The translations under genes and the position numbers were made by a program. Below are positions 1-7,886 of a stretch of 64,000 bases of DNA, piece by piece. The DNA comes from Geomonas oryzisoli. Its GTDB lineage: Bacteria > Desulfobacterota > Desulfuromonadia > Geobacterales > Geobacteraceae. The DNA lies in the NCBI RefSeq assembly GCF_018986915.1, contig NZ_CP076723.1, positions 4,740,228 through 4,804,227 on the forward strand, written 5' to 3'. Each line of letters starts with the position of its first letter. Within the stretch, counting starts at the first letter, position 1. The notes under the pieces were generated by a model. The model did not search any database. It was not told where the DNA came from and saw only the letters and a program-made list of their open reading frames with translations.

Positions 1-1130
<1,130 letters not shown>

Positions 1131-1267
1131 CGTAGTGGAGGTCGAAACGTTGCCCGTACTGCGGCTTGAAGACCCGGAAAAAGAAGGAGTAAAGGGCGGG
1201 ACTTGACGCCGAACTGCGTTATAATCTGCTCATTGTGGTCTGGGGACGTACCAGCGAGGATTGTCCC

Positions 1268-1837
1268 ATGTGTCCGAAATATTTGAAGAAAGCCATCATG
1301 ATTCTGCTTCTGCTGTCGCAGGCGGGTTGCGCAAACCTGCTGCCGCGCAGCAAGGCGGTCACCGAATCCCCTTGGGAAGAGTATGAAGCGGCCAAGGCAT
1401 CTTACGACAGTATCACGATCGGGAAGACGACGGTGGAGGACCTGCAGAAGATAGGGTTCGACATCAAGTCCTCACCGAACATCAAGATCCTAAACTACTT
1501 GGACATCGCTGCGATGTTGCAGGGGATGCCTTCCAAGGATCTCGACCCGGGGTTGCAGGCCTGCCTGAAGGCGAGGTCGGACTGCCGGGCCTACGTGTTT
1601 GAGCCGAAAAGGAGCTACAGCAAACGGGTCGGCAATTTCTGGCTCGACATCTTCAACTTCAAACGCAGGACCCACGAAACGGGGTGGCGCTTCAAGGCGC
1701 TGGTGGTCTTCGTGAACCATCACGTCGCCTACAAGCTCTCCAGCGGCGAACCAAAGATCGACCAGATGACCGACCAGGTCAACCCGCTGGGGCCGTTCCA
1801 GGCACCGGCGGACATATTCACCAAGGCACTCTTCTAG
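1268..1837 (+). CDS. Hypothetical lipoprotein, 189 aa
   Basis: A predicted secreted lipoprotein of unknown function. I chose the ATG at 1268 over an in-frame GTG at 1235 because AGGA lies at a good distance upstream and because the product then starts with a compact signal peptide (MCPKYLKKAIMILLLLSQ) ending in a lipobox LSQAGC. The mature part is soluble and mixed alpha/beta in composition, with no domain I recognise. A good -10 hexamer TATAAT sits at 1220-1225, but no convincing -35 is correctly spaced. A strong terminator follows at 1864, so the gene is probably monocistronic. Confidence 0.7.
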   Translation: MCPKYLKKAIMILLLLSQAGCANLLPRSKAVTESPWEEYEAAKASYDSITIGKTTVEDLQKIGFDIKSSPNIKILNYLDIAAMLQGMPSKDLDPGLQACLKARSDCRAYVFEPKRSYSKRVGNFWLDIFNFKRRTHETGWRFKALVVFVNHHVAYKLSSGEPKIDQMTDQVNPLGPFQAPADIFTKALF

Positions 1838-1863
1838 TACGTAGGACGGGGACGTCTCCCCTT

Positions 1864-1898
1864 GGCCTGCTGCGTCCCTGCGCAGCGGGCCTTTTTTT
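1864..1898 (+). terminator. Rho-independent terminator
   Basis: An 11-bp stem (GGCCTGCTGCG pairing with CGCAGCGGGCC, one T-G wobble) with a 6-nt loop is followed by seven T residues. It lies 26 bases after the stop of the lipoprotein gene. Confidence 0.85.
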
Positions 1899-2001
1899 GT
1901 CTACGGTTCCGCCCGGGAACCCCGGCGCGTCACGCCGCTTGGTTCCCGGGGCGATTGATGCTATTGTGCCTGGGTCAACAACACCCCGGAGAGGACCCCT
2001 T

Positions 2002-2988
2002 ATGCACGATGCCCAGCACCCGTTCCACACCCTGACCCCGAATTTCATCATGGACGCCGTAGAGAGCCAGGGGTACCGCTGCGATTGCCGCACCTCGGCC
2101 CTGAACAGCTACGAGAACCGCGTGTACCAGGTGGGGATAGAGGAAGAGAAGCCGCTCATCACCAAGTTCTACCGTCCCGGGCGCTGGAGCGACGAACAGA
2201 TCGTCGAGGAGCACCGCTTCTGCCTGGAACTGGCCGAGCACGAGCTCTCCGTTGTGGCGCCGATCGTCAACGCCTCCGGAGAGTCCCTGTTCCACTACCA
2301 GGGCTTCCGGTTCGCACTCTACCCGCGCCAGGGTGGGCACGCGCCGGAGTTCGACAACGACGATAACCTCCTGATCCTGGGGCGCATGCTGGGGCGCATC
2401 CACAGCATCGGCTCGGTACGTCCCTTCCAGCACCGCCCGGCCCTGGAGAGTCGCGACTTCGGCTACGACAGTGTCGCCCTGATCGGGGAACGCTTCATTC
2501 CGCAGGAGTACCGGGAAAGCTATGAGGCGGTCACCAGCCAGTTGTTGCAGGTGGTGGACGAGGCTTTCGCGTCGGTGCCGCAGGTGCGCTACATTCGCGC
2601 CCACGGCGACTGCCATGCCGGCAATATCCTCTGGCGCGACGACGCTCCCCACTTCGTCGACTTCGACGACGCGCGCATGGCGCCGGCGGTGCAGGACCTG
2701 TGGATGATGCTTTCCGGCGAGCGGCCGCGCCAACTGGTCCAGCTTGCCCAGTTGATCAAGGGGTACGAGGAGTTCTGCGACTTCAACCCGGCGGAGCTGC
2801 GCCTGGTGGAGGCGCTGCGTGCGCTGCGCATGCTGCACTACAGCGCGTGGCTCGCGCGCCGCTGGGACGATCCGGCTTTCCCCACTGCTTTTCCCTGGTT
2901 CAACACCGTGCGGTACTGGGGGGAGCACATCCTGCAGTTGCGCGAGCAGGTCGCGGCACTGGATGAGCCGCCGCTGGTGTTGCTATAG
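2002..2988 (+). CDS. srkA: SrkA/YihE-type stress response serine/threonine protein kinase
   Basis: A 328-residue kinase of the SrkA (YihE/RdoA) family within the aminoglycoside phosphotransferase/choline kinase fold, a cytosolic Ser/Thr kinase that in enterobacteria counteracts stress-induced death. The ATG at 2002 is preceded by GGAGAGGA. Visible family features are the N-terminal start of the fold (TSALNSYENRVYQVG), the catalytic loop RAHGDCHAGNILW near residues 199-211 (Asp and Asn of the HGDxHxxN motif) and the metal-binding DFDDA near residue 220. Length matches the family (about 325 residues). It stands alone between terminators. Confidence 0.85.
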   Translation: MHDAQHPFHTLTPNFIMDAVESQGYRCDCRTSALNSYENRVYQVGIEEEKPLITKFYRPGRWSDEQIVEEHRFCLELAEHELSVVAPIVNASGESLFHYQGFRFALYPRQGGHAPEFDNDDNLLILGRMLGRIHSIGSVRPFQHRPALESRDFGYDSVALIGERFIPQEYRESYEAVTSQLLQVVDEAFASVPQVRYIRAHGDCHAGNILWRDDAPHFVDFDDARMAPAVQDLWMMLSGERPRQLVQLAQLIKGYEEFCDFNPAELRLVEALRALRMLHYSAWLARRWDDPAFPTAFPWFNTVRYWGEHILQLREQVAALDEPPLVLL

Positions 2989-2992
2989 AGGA

Positions 2993-3028
2993 AATCCCCC
3001 CTGACCCCCCTTTCACAAGGGGGGGACG
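2993..3028. repeat. Dispersed C-run/G-run palindrome
   Basis: AAATCCCCCCTGACCCCCC followed by TTTCACAAGGGGGGGA. Nearly the same sequence occurs at 48805-48840, and related versions occur at 56592-56690 and 17119-17144. It can fold into a hairpin and belongs to the short G/C-rich repeat class scattered between genes in this window. Confidence 0.65.
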
Positions 3029-3101
3029 TTAGGCCTCGTGCAGCGGCCGAGGAAAAATTCTCTGACTTGGCAGCGGAAGATACTTGCCAAATGGCAAAAC
3101 G

Positions 3102-3133
3102 AAGAGGCGGCTGGATATCCGGCCGCCTCTTTT
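3102..3133. terminator. Bidirectional terminator-like hairpin between convergent genes
   Basis: GAGGCGGC (3104-3111) and GCCGCCTC (3122-3129) form a perfect 8-bp stem, with a run of T on the plus side (CTCTTTT) and A residues at the 5' side. It separates the plus-strand srkA from the minus-strand lipoprotein gene that ends at 3167. Confidence 0.65.
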
Positions 3134-3166
3134 CATGTCATACGGCGAAAGGTTCTTTGTGAAGGG

Positions 3167-3661
3167 CTAGCGCGCCTTCTTCTCCAATTCCTGGTCGAGG
3201 TTCTTCAACTGCTCCAGGCGCTGGTTCAGCTCGGTTACCTCGCGGCTCAACGCCTGGTTGCTTCCCTTGAGCACCTTGTTCTGGCGCCGCTGCTCTTCGA
3301 GCGAAGTGGCCTGTTCACTCACTGGAGCTGCCAGCGCGGTCCACTGGCTGGCCGGGTACTCCTTTTTCAACCGCTTCAAAAGGTGCTGCGCCTGAGCCGA
3401 CCCCGGCTTCGCTTTCAGCGTCAGGAGCGCCAGGCGAAAGAGCGCTTCGTCGGTCACCCCGGCGACGGCCGGGCCGTTGCAGATGCCATCCAGCGCGTGC
3501 ATGGCACCGTGGGTATCCCCCTCTTTCAGCATGGTTTCCGCCTGCGCCAGCTGTTTCGAACCGCTGTAGCGGTCCAGGAAGGTCCCCTTTCCCGGCCCTG
3601 TGGTGGCGCACCCCGCGCAGAGAAGGGATGCCAGGCAGATGATGAGCGTCCCGGTCCTCAT
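3167..3661 (-). CDS. Hypothetical lipoprotein with C-terminal coiled coil
   Basis: A 164-residue predicted lipoprotein: signal peptide MRTGTLIICLASLLCAGC with a clear lipobox cysteine, a helical TPR-like middle (QAETMLKEGDTHGAMHAL) and a C-terminal coiled coil of about 40 residues rich in Glu, Gln and Leu. The tail resembles the QseG/YfhG type of lipoprotein found next to envelope-sensing kinases, but that is a resemblance of composition and I do not assign a name. Its ATG overlaps the stop codon of the upstream GGDEF-protein gene (ATGA at 3658-3661). The two are therefore almost certainly co-transcribed and translationally coupled, which suggests the lipoprotein works with that sensor. Confidence 0.75.
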   Translation of the reverse strand: MRTGTLIICLASLLCAGCATTGPGKGTFLDRYSGSKQLAQAETMLKEGDTHGAMHALDGICNGPAVAGVTDEALFRLALLTLKAKPGSAQAQHLLKRLKKEYPASQWTALAAPVSEQATSLEEQRRQNKVLKGSNQALSREVTELNQRLEQLKNLDQELEKKAR

Positions 3662-5001
3662 GCGGTCATCCTCCCCGGGGCACCGATCAGGTACTTGCTC
3701 CCCGGTTTCCCCTTGGCGCTGTCCTTTACCTTGGCCGCGGCCCTCGCGATTTCGACGGCGGAGGAATACTGGTCCCGGCCGCAGATGATGACCGCGATGG
3801 AAATGGTGATCACCGGGAAGAAGCGCTGCACCCCGTAACGGTCACACCCCTCGATTCCCCCCACCTTCAGATCCTCCGGCGAGTAATGTTTGACCACCTC
3901 GGCGCTAAAGCTTTCGATGACTGCCTCGCAGACCGCGGAGACGCGTTCGGCCGGGATGACCATGACGAAGTCGTCGCCTCCCACGTGCCCGACGAAGCCG
4001 TCAGTGCCGCCGTGCGCTTTCACCGCGGCCTGGATCAGGTCCCCGGTCAGGCGGAGCAGTTCGCTCCCCTTGGCGTAGCCGTAGTGGTCGCCGTACGGTT
4101 TGAAGTTGTCCAGGTCGGCATAGCAGAAGGCGAAGGTGTCGCCGCTTTGCAGCCGGTCCTCCAGAACCCGCTCGATGGCGAAGTTGCCGGGAAGGCGGGT
4201 GAGCGGGCTCGCGTCCAGGCTCATCTGCTCGAGGACTTTCAGCCGTGCCGCCATTTTGGTGAAGTCGCGGGCCAGCTCGCTGATCTCGTCGCCGGAGGGG
4301 ACATCCGGGTTGTAGTCGAAGTCGCCCGCCGCGATGCGGTGGGTCGCGCTTTGCAGCTCCCGGATCGCCCCGAAGGTGCGGTAGGTGACGAAGGGGGCGA
4401 CGCCGATGGCGAGGAGGAATCCGGTGCAGGAGATGGCGACGGTCCACCAGATGGTCTGTTTCTGCTGCTCGTCGGCGCGGGAGAGCACCAGCTTCAGCAT
4501 GTCCTTGCGTTTCAGGTAGGAGGCGTCCACCGCGTTGAGCAGCTTGAGCGCGGATGACCGCATCGGACCGGTGCTGCCGGTCCTGCCGGCGAAGAGGTCT
4601 TCCGCGGCCTTTTGGTAGGCGAGGTACAGCCCGTTCAACTGTTTCAGGTCGGCGGTGGGGTTGCCCTTGCCGAGCAGGTCGAGGCTCGCCAACGCCTCCG
4701 CCTGCCGCTGGTGGAAGAGATCGATGAAGGCCGGGTCCTTAAGTATGGCGTACTTGCCGGCGAAGCTCTCCTGGCTCAAAAGCGAGGTGCGCAGTTCGAT
4801 GAGGGCGCTGATGACGGGGAGTTCGTTGTTGGCTATGTTGCGGGTGATGTTGGTGCTGCGGTAGATGTTGTACGAGGAGAAGACCAGCGCGGCCGCGGTG
4901 AAAAGGGCCATGGCCGCGTAACCCGCGCTTATCTTCTGTATCAAGGAGAGACCCGACAGGCTTACTCTCGAAGACTTATTTGTCTCGATGGCTTCAGGCA
5001 T
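3658..5001 (-). CDS. Membrane HAMP-GGDEF protein (putative diguanylate cyclase)
   Basis: A 447-residue inner-membrane signalling protein. It has a first membrane segment near residues 20-45 (ISAGYAAMALFTAAALVF), a periplasmic helical sensor domain, a second segment near 185-205 (VAISCTGFLLAIGVAPF), a HAMP domain at about 205-255 and a C-terminal GGDEF domain. The signature reads GGDDF (about residues 341-345) instead of GGDEF, so activity should not be assumed. The Asp for metal binding in YADLDNFK is present, and no I-site RxxD is visible at the usual place five residues before the signature. I chose the ATG at 5001; the open frame extends to a TTG at 5037 that lacks a ribosome-binding site. 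Synthesis of c-di-GMP would be the expected output. It is coupled to the downstream lipoprotein. Confidence 0.82.
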   Translation of the reverse strand: MPEAIETNKSSRVSLSGLSLIQKISAGYAAMALFTAAALVFSSYNIYRSTNITRNIANNELPVISALIELRTSLLSQESFAGKYAILKDPAFIDLFHQRQAEALASLDLLGKGNPTADLKQLNGLYLAYQKAAEDLFAGRTGSTGPMRSSALKLLNAVDASYLKRKDMLKLVLSRADEQQKQTIWWTVAISCTGFLLAIGVAPFVTYRTFGAIRELQSATHRIAAGDFDYNPDVPSGDEISELARDFTKMAARLKVLEQMSLDASPLTRLPGNFAIERVLEDRLQSGDTFAFCYADLDNFKPYGDHYGYAKGSELLRLTGDLIQAAVKAHGGTDGFVGHVGGDDFVMVIPAERVSAVCEAVIESFSAEVVKHYSPEDLKVGGIEGCDRYGVQRFFPVITISIAVIICGRDQYSSAVEIARAAAKVKDSAKGKPGSKYLIGAPGRMTA

Positions 5002-5056
5002 GAGGTAGATATTAGGGGACAGTGTAAACAAAGTCAACGCGATTGGCGTCGCTTCA

Positions 5057-5560
5057 TCAAGACACGCCGCATTGAGTGATGACCCTGGTGGCTGCTTCCT
5101 GCAGGTTTTCGCCGTGGAGCAGCACGATGCTGTGGGCGTACTTGTGATACAGCTCGAACCGGTTCTGGTACAGCTCCTCCAGCCCCCCTGCGCCCATCCC
5201 GACGATGCCGCGCGGTGCCGCCCGTGCGATGCGGCCGTGCAGCCTCTGTATCGGTACGTCGAGAAATACGACGGTGGAGATGGCGGCGAGGTGACTCATG
5301 GCGGCATCGGAGTAGACCACGCTGCCGCCGGTGGAGATGACCATGGGACCTTCGGCCGGCAGGGCCAGCACGGTTTCCTCCTCGATGCGGGCAAATTCCT
5401 CCGCCCCTACCTGGTCCACCACCGCCTGAAGTTTCTTGCCGAACCTCTTCTCGATGCAGTGGTCGGTGTCGATGAAATCCCACCCGAGGCGGGTGGCGAT
5501 GACCCTTCCTATGGCACTCTTGCCCGATCCGGGCATTCCTATCAGCGTCAACCTGTTCAT
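5057..5560 (-). CDS. aroK: Shikimate kinase
   Basis: A 167-residue P-loop kinase that phosphorylates shikimate to shikimate-3-phosphate in the chorismate pathway. The Walker A motif GMPGSGKS is at residues 8-15, followed by DTDHCIEKRFGK (the DTD shikimate-binding signature), EEFARIEEETV, and the GGS motif in STGGSVVYSD. Length matches the family (about 170). It lacks the classical RPLL lid sequence and instead has RAAPRGIVGMG, so it is a divergent member; another nucleoside/gluconate-type kinase is possible but less likely. It lies upstream of the GGDEF gene, 55 bases away. Confidence 0.8.
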   Translation of the reverse strand: MNRLTLIGMPGSGKSAIGRVIATRLGWDFIDTDHCIEKRFGKKLQAVVDQVGAEEFARIEEETVLALPAEGPMVISTGGSVVYSDAAMSHLAAISTVVFLDVPIQRLHGRIARAAPRGIVGMGAGGLEELYQNRFELYHKYAHSIVLLHGENLQEAATRVITQCGVS

Positions 5561-5974
5561 TTCCCTTCCTTTCGCGGGCCCCGTCTCGAGTGCGACTACA
5601 ACATCTTACCAGCTCGGGCGCGTCGTGAAACATGACACCATTAAATTAGTAGAAAAGTTTTTGAGGTTAGATATATTTAATCGTCGTGAAAAATGCCGAG
5701 TGTTTGCGGCGCTTAGGCGACATGCTGACGCCCCGCAACACGCACCTGTACCTGCCAGAAAGGCACCTCGTTTGGCGAGCGGGACCCCGGCACAGAACAG
5801 CCGGCCGATCCGTTCGGAGGACCAAATGGAAAGGCAACCATGGGACCGTAACAGTGGCAGCGGCCTCCAACTCCACCATGGCCGGGGGAGGCCGCCGCCG
5901 GGAAGTCGCCCTCAGTGTTGGGATTGAGCTACTTACCCAAGACCGTGCGGACATGTACTAAAGGAGATACCCCT
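5561..5974 (+). promoter_or_regulatory. Long structured leader upstream of the chaperone-usher operon
   Basis: This 414-base gap between the divergent aroK and DUF4402 genes has an A/T-rich part (about 5630-5695), a plausible place for promoters, followed by about 250 bases able to form several hairpins. The clearest is GCGGCCTCC pairing perfectly with GGAGGCCGC around a loop that contains CCATGGCC (roughly 5852-5890). Others are TGCC-AGAAA-GGCA and CCGGC-N8-GCCGG further upstream. A Shine-Dalgarno sequence AAGGAG (5961-5966) serves the ATG at 5975. Short open frames cross the region but look non-coding. I could not match it to a known riboswitch. Confidence 0.45.
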
Positions 5975-6490
5975 ATGAAAACGTTAGCGAAGGTTGTAGT
6001 CATGGCAGGTTGCACCGCCCTGGCGTGGGCTGCCGGCGCAGGCGTCAGCCAGGCGGCGACGGCAACGGCCGCCACCAGCGCCACTGTCGTCCTGCCCGTC
6101 ACCATTACCAAGACCATCGACCTGAACTTCGGCAGGTTCATGTCGGGTGGCACCGGCGGCACCGTCGTCGTCAGCACAGCCGGCGCCCAGAGCGTTACCG
6201 GTGGGGTTACCACCACCGCGGCCCTTGGCGGCACCGCGACCGCTGCCGCCTTCACCATCTCCGGTGAGCCGGCCAGCACCTACGCGATCACCTTCCCGAA
6301 CACGACCAACCTGATCAACGGCGCCAACAACATGACCATCGGCACCTTCACCACCGCCAGCACCGGCACCTTGAACACCTTCGGTGCCGCCGCCGAGACC
6401 CTTACAGTCGGTGCAACCCTCGCCGTCGGCGCCAACCAGGCCTCGGGCACCTACATCGGCACCATCGACGTAGCCGTCAACTACAACTAG
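5975..6490 (+). CDS. DUF4402 family secreted protein, putative pilus subunit 1
   Basis: A 171-residue exported protein with signal peptide MKTLAKVVVMAGCTALAWAAGAGVSQA. The mature part is rich in Thr, Ala, Gly and Val and has the DUF4402 pattern: the strand ITKTIDLNFGRFMSGGTGGTVVVSTAG near the N-terminus, a middle TISGEPASTYAITFP, and a C-terminal strand GTYIGTIDVAVNYN. DUF4402 proteins are predicted beta-sandwich subunits that are commonly encoded beside PapD-like chaperones and ushers. That is the case here: the second subunit, chaperone and usher follow in order. Likely the major surface-fibre subunit, inferred from its first position. AAGGAG precedes the ATG. It contains no cysteine in the mature chain. 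Confidence 0.85.
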   Translation: MKTLAKVVVMAGCTALAWAAGAGVSQAATATAATSATVVLPVTITKTIDLNFGRFMSGGTGGTVVVSTAGAQSVTGGVTTTAALGGTATAAAFTISGEPASTYAITFPNTTNLINGANNMTIGTFTTASTGTLNTFGAAAETLTVGATLAVGANQASGTYIGTIDVAVNYN

Positions 6491-6572
6491 CTTCCCGAGT
6501 CAGTCTGCTGCAAGGGGGGCGCATCTGCGCTCCCCTTGCTTATTGAGCACTCGGAAGGCAGCGGGGTAGAGC

Positions 6573-7043
6573 ATGATGCGCGCTAAGGGGATGCCTGCCA
6601 AGCTCGGGGTGACCATTCTGGTGCTGCGGCTGTTAACGGCAGGCAGCGCTTTTGCCGCGCCGACCTCAGTGAACAAGACCCAGGACTTAAACTTCGGCAG
6701 GGTTGTCGGCGGCGCGGGGTACTCGGGCACAGTCACCATCACTTCCGCAGGAAGCAGGACCTCCACGGGGAGCGTGATCCCTCTGGGAACCACCTTCTCG
6801 CCCGCACGCTTCACCATCACCGGGACCGCAGGGAAAAGCTATACCATCACCTTGCCTCCGAGCATGGCCATCAATGCAGGTGCGGACCAGATGACGGTAA
6901 CGGCAATAACTTCTTCCATAGCACTGACCGGGGTGATTCCAGCCGGGGGGACTGTGGCTTTTTGGGTGGGGGGGACCTTGAACGTGGGCGCGACCCAGCG
7001 CAACGCCCTCTACAGCAGCAACATGAACGTTTCAGTGAAATGA
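6573..7043 (+). CDS. DUF4402 family secreted protein, putative pilus subunit 2
   Basis: A 156-residue paralogue of the preceding gene, sharing the opening strand NKTQDLNFGRVVGGAGYSGTVTITSAG, the middle TITGTAGKSYTITLP and the closing pattern NALYSSNMNVSVK. The signal peptide is followed by the AFAAPTSV cleavage region. Two ATG codons (6573 and 6576) and a third at 6591 are possible starts; I kept the longest because GGGGTAGAG lies just upstream. It sits 82 bases after subunit 1 and 9 bases before the chaperone gene. It may be a minor or tip subunit; that role is inference. Confidence 0.8.
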   Translation: MMRAKGMPAKLGVTILVLRLLTAGSAFAAPTSVNKTQDLNFGRVVGGAGYSGTVTITSAGSRTSTGSVIPLGTTFSPARFTITGTAGKSYTITLPPSMAINAGADQMTVTAITSSIALTGVIPAGGTVAFWVGGTLNVGATQRNALYSSNMNVSVK

Positions 7044-7052
7044 GGAGGGGCC

Positions 7053-7883
7053 GTGAAGCTACTGCTGATCAAATCGATGATTTCGATGGTGACTGCCGCG
7101 CAGGTCATCCTGGGAATACCCACCATGACGGTAGTGGCGGCCGATCTCATGGTGTACCCGACGCGGGTGGTCTTGACCGACCGGCAACGGACTGCACAGG
7201 TGGATATCATAAACTCCGGAGCCGCTCAGGCCACCTACAAGATCGCTATGGTGCGGAAGCGGATGACCGAGGCCGGGGACTTTCAGGAAGTCACCACTCC
7301 TGAAAAGGGAGAGAAGTTCGCCAACGAGGTGGTGAAGTTTTCCCCGCGCCAGGTGACGCTGCTGCCCGGTGGTGGCCAGACCATACGCATCATGTTCAAG
7401 ATTCCCCCCGAACTGGAGCCCGGTGAATACCGGTCCCACCTGCTGTTCACCCGTGCCGCCCCAGCCGTCGTCAACCTCCCCGAGAAAGAGGACGAGGAGC
7501 CCGGTGTCATCAGGATGAACATCGTGGCCAACGTCGGCATCTCCATTCCCATCATCGCCCGCCACGGCCAGCTGCAGGCGGGTGCGACCATAGACCCCGC
7601 ATCGGTCACGCTCAGGCAGCCCGGGGAAAAACAGCAGGTGCTCTCGTTCACCATGCTCCGGACCGGTACCAGGTCGGTCTACGGCGACGTGGCGGCCTAC
7701 CGCGGTCAGGACAAAGTCGCGGAGGGAAGGGGCTTTGCCATCTACACCCCGAACACGGTGCGCAAGGTGGCCATAGTGGTGCCGGAGCACTCGCGTCTCA
7801 GAAGCGGCGACAACGTACGCCTGGTTTTCACAGAGCGTGACGAAAAAAAGCCACTGGCTGAGACCAGCGTCGTCCTTCCCTAG
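7053..7883 (+). CDS. PapD-like periplasmic fimbrial chaperone
   Basis: A 276-residue secreted chaperone with an N-terminal signal segment (to about residue 28, ending near VVAADLMVYP). It has the two immunoglobulin-like domains of PapD-type chaperones: domain 1 with YPTRVVLTDRQRTAQVDIINSGAAQATYKI, the G1-type strand VVKFSPRQVTLLPGGGQTIRIMFK and the conserved ELEPGEYRSHLLFTRA. It would cap DUF4402 subunits in the periplasm and deliver them to the usher. It begins 9 bases after subunit 2 and ends 3 bases before the usher gene. An AGGAGGGG ribosome site sits at the preceding stop. Confidence 0.88.
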   Translation: MKLLLIKSMISMVTAAQVILGIPTMTVVAADLMVYPTRVVLTDRQRTAQVDIINSGAAQATYKIAMVRKRMTEAGDFQEVTTPEKGEKFANEVVKFSPRQVTLLPGGGQTIRIMFKIPPELEPGEYRSHLLFTRAAPAVVNLPEKEDEEPGVIRMNIVANVGISIPIIARHGQLQAGATIDPASVTLRQPGEKQQVLSFTMLRTGTRSVYGDVAAYRGQDKVAEGRGFAIYTPNTVRKVAIVVPEHSRLRSGDNVRLVFTERDEKKPLAETSVVLP

Positions 7884-7886
7884 CCT

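Noticed and set aside
3060-3095. Sigma-54 promoter (TTGGCAG ... TTGCC)
   Set aside because: Spacing between the GG and GC elements is too long, and it points into a convergent terminator region.
3038-3838. 266-aa plus-strand frame opposite the lipoprotein gene
   Set aside because: Antisense to well-supported minus-strand genes with signal peptide and HAMP-GGDEF domains; no ribosome-binding site.
5700-5960. GEMM-I c-di-GMP or cGAMP riboswitch
   Set aside because: The conserved elements (GGCAAACC-like and ACGCAAAGCC-like segments around the P2 hairpin) are not present.
5700-5960. Cobalamin riboswitch
   Set aside because: Some pieces (GGGAAG, CAGTGGC) are suggestive but the order and the B12 box are missing.
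5686-5961. 91-aa frame in the fimbrial leader
   Set aside because: Crosses the hairpin region, no Shine-Dalgarno sequence, basic composition typical of G/C-rich non-coding DNA.
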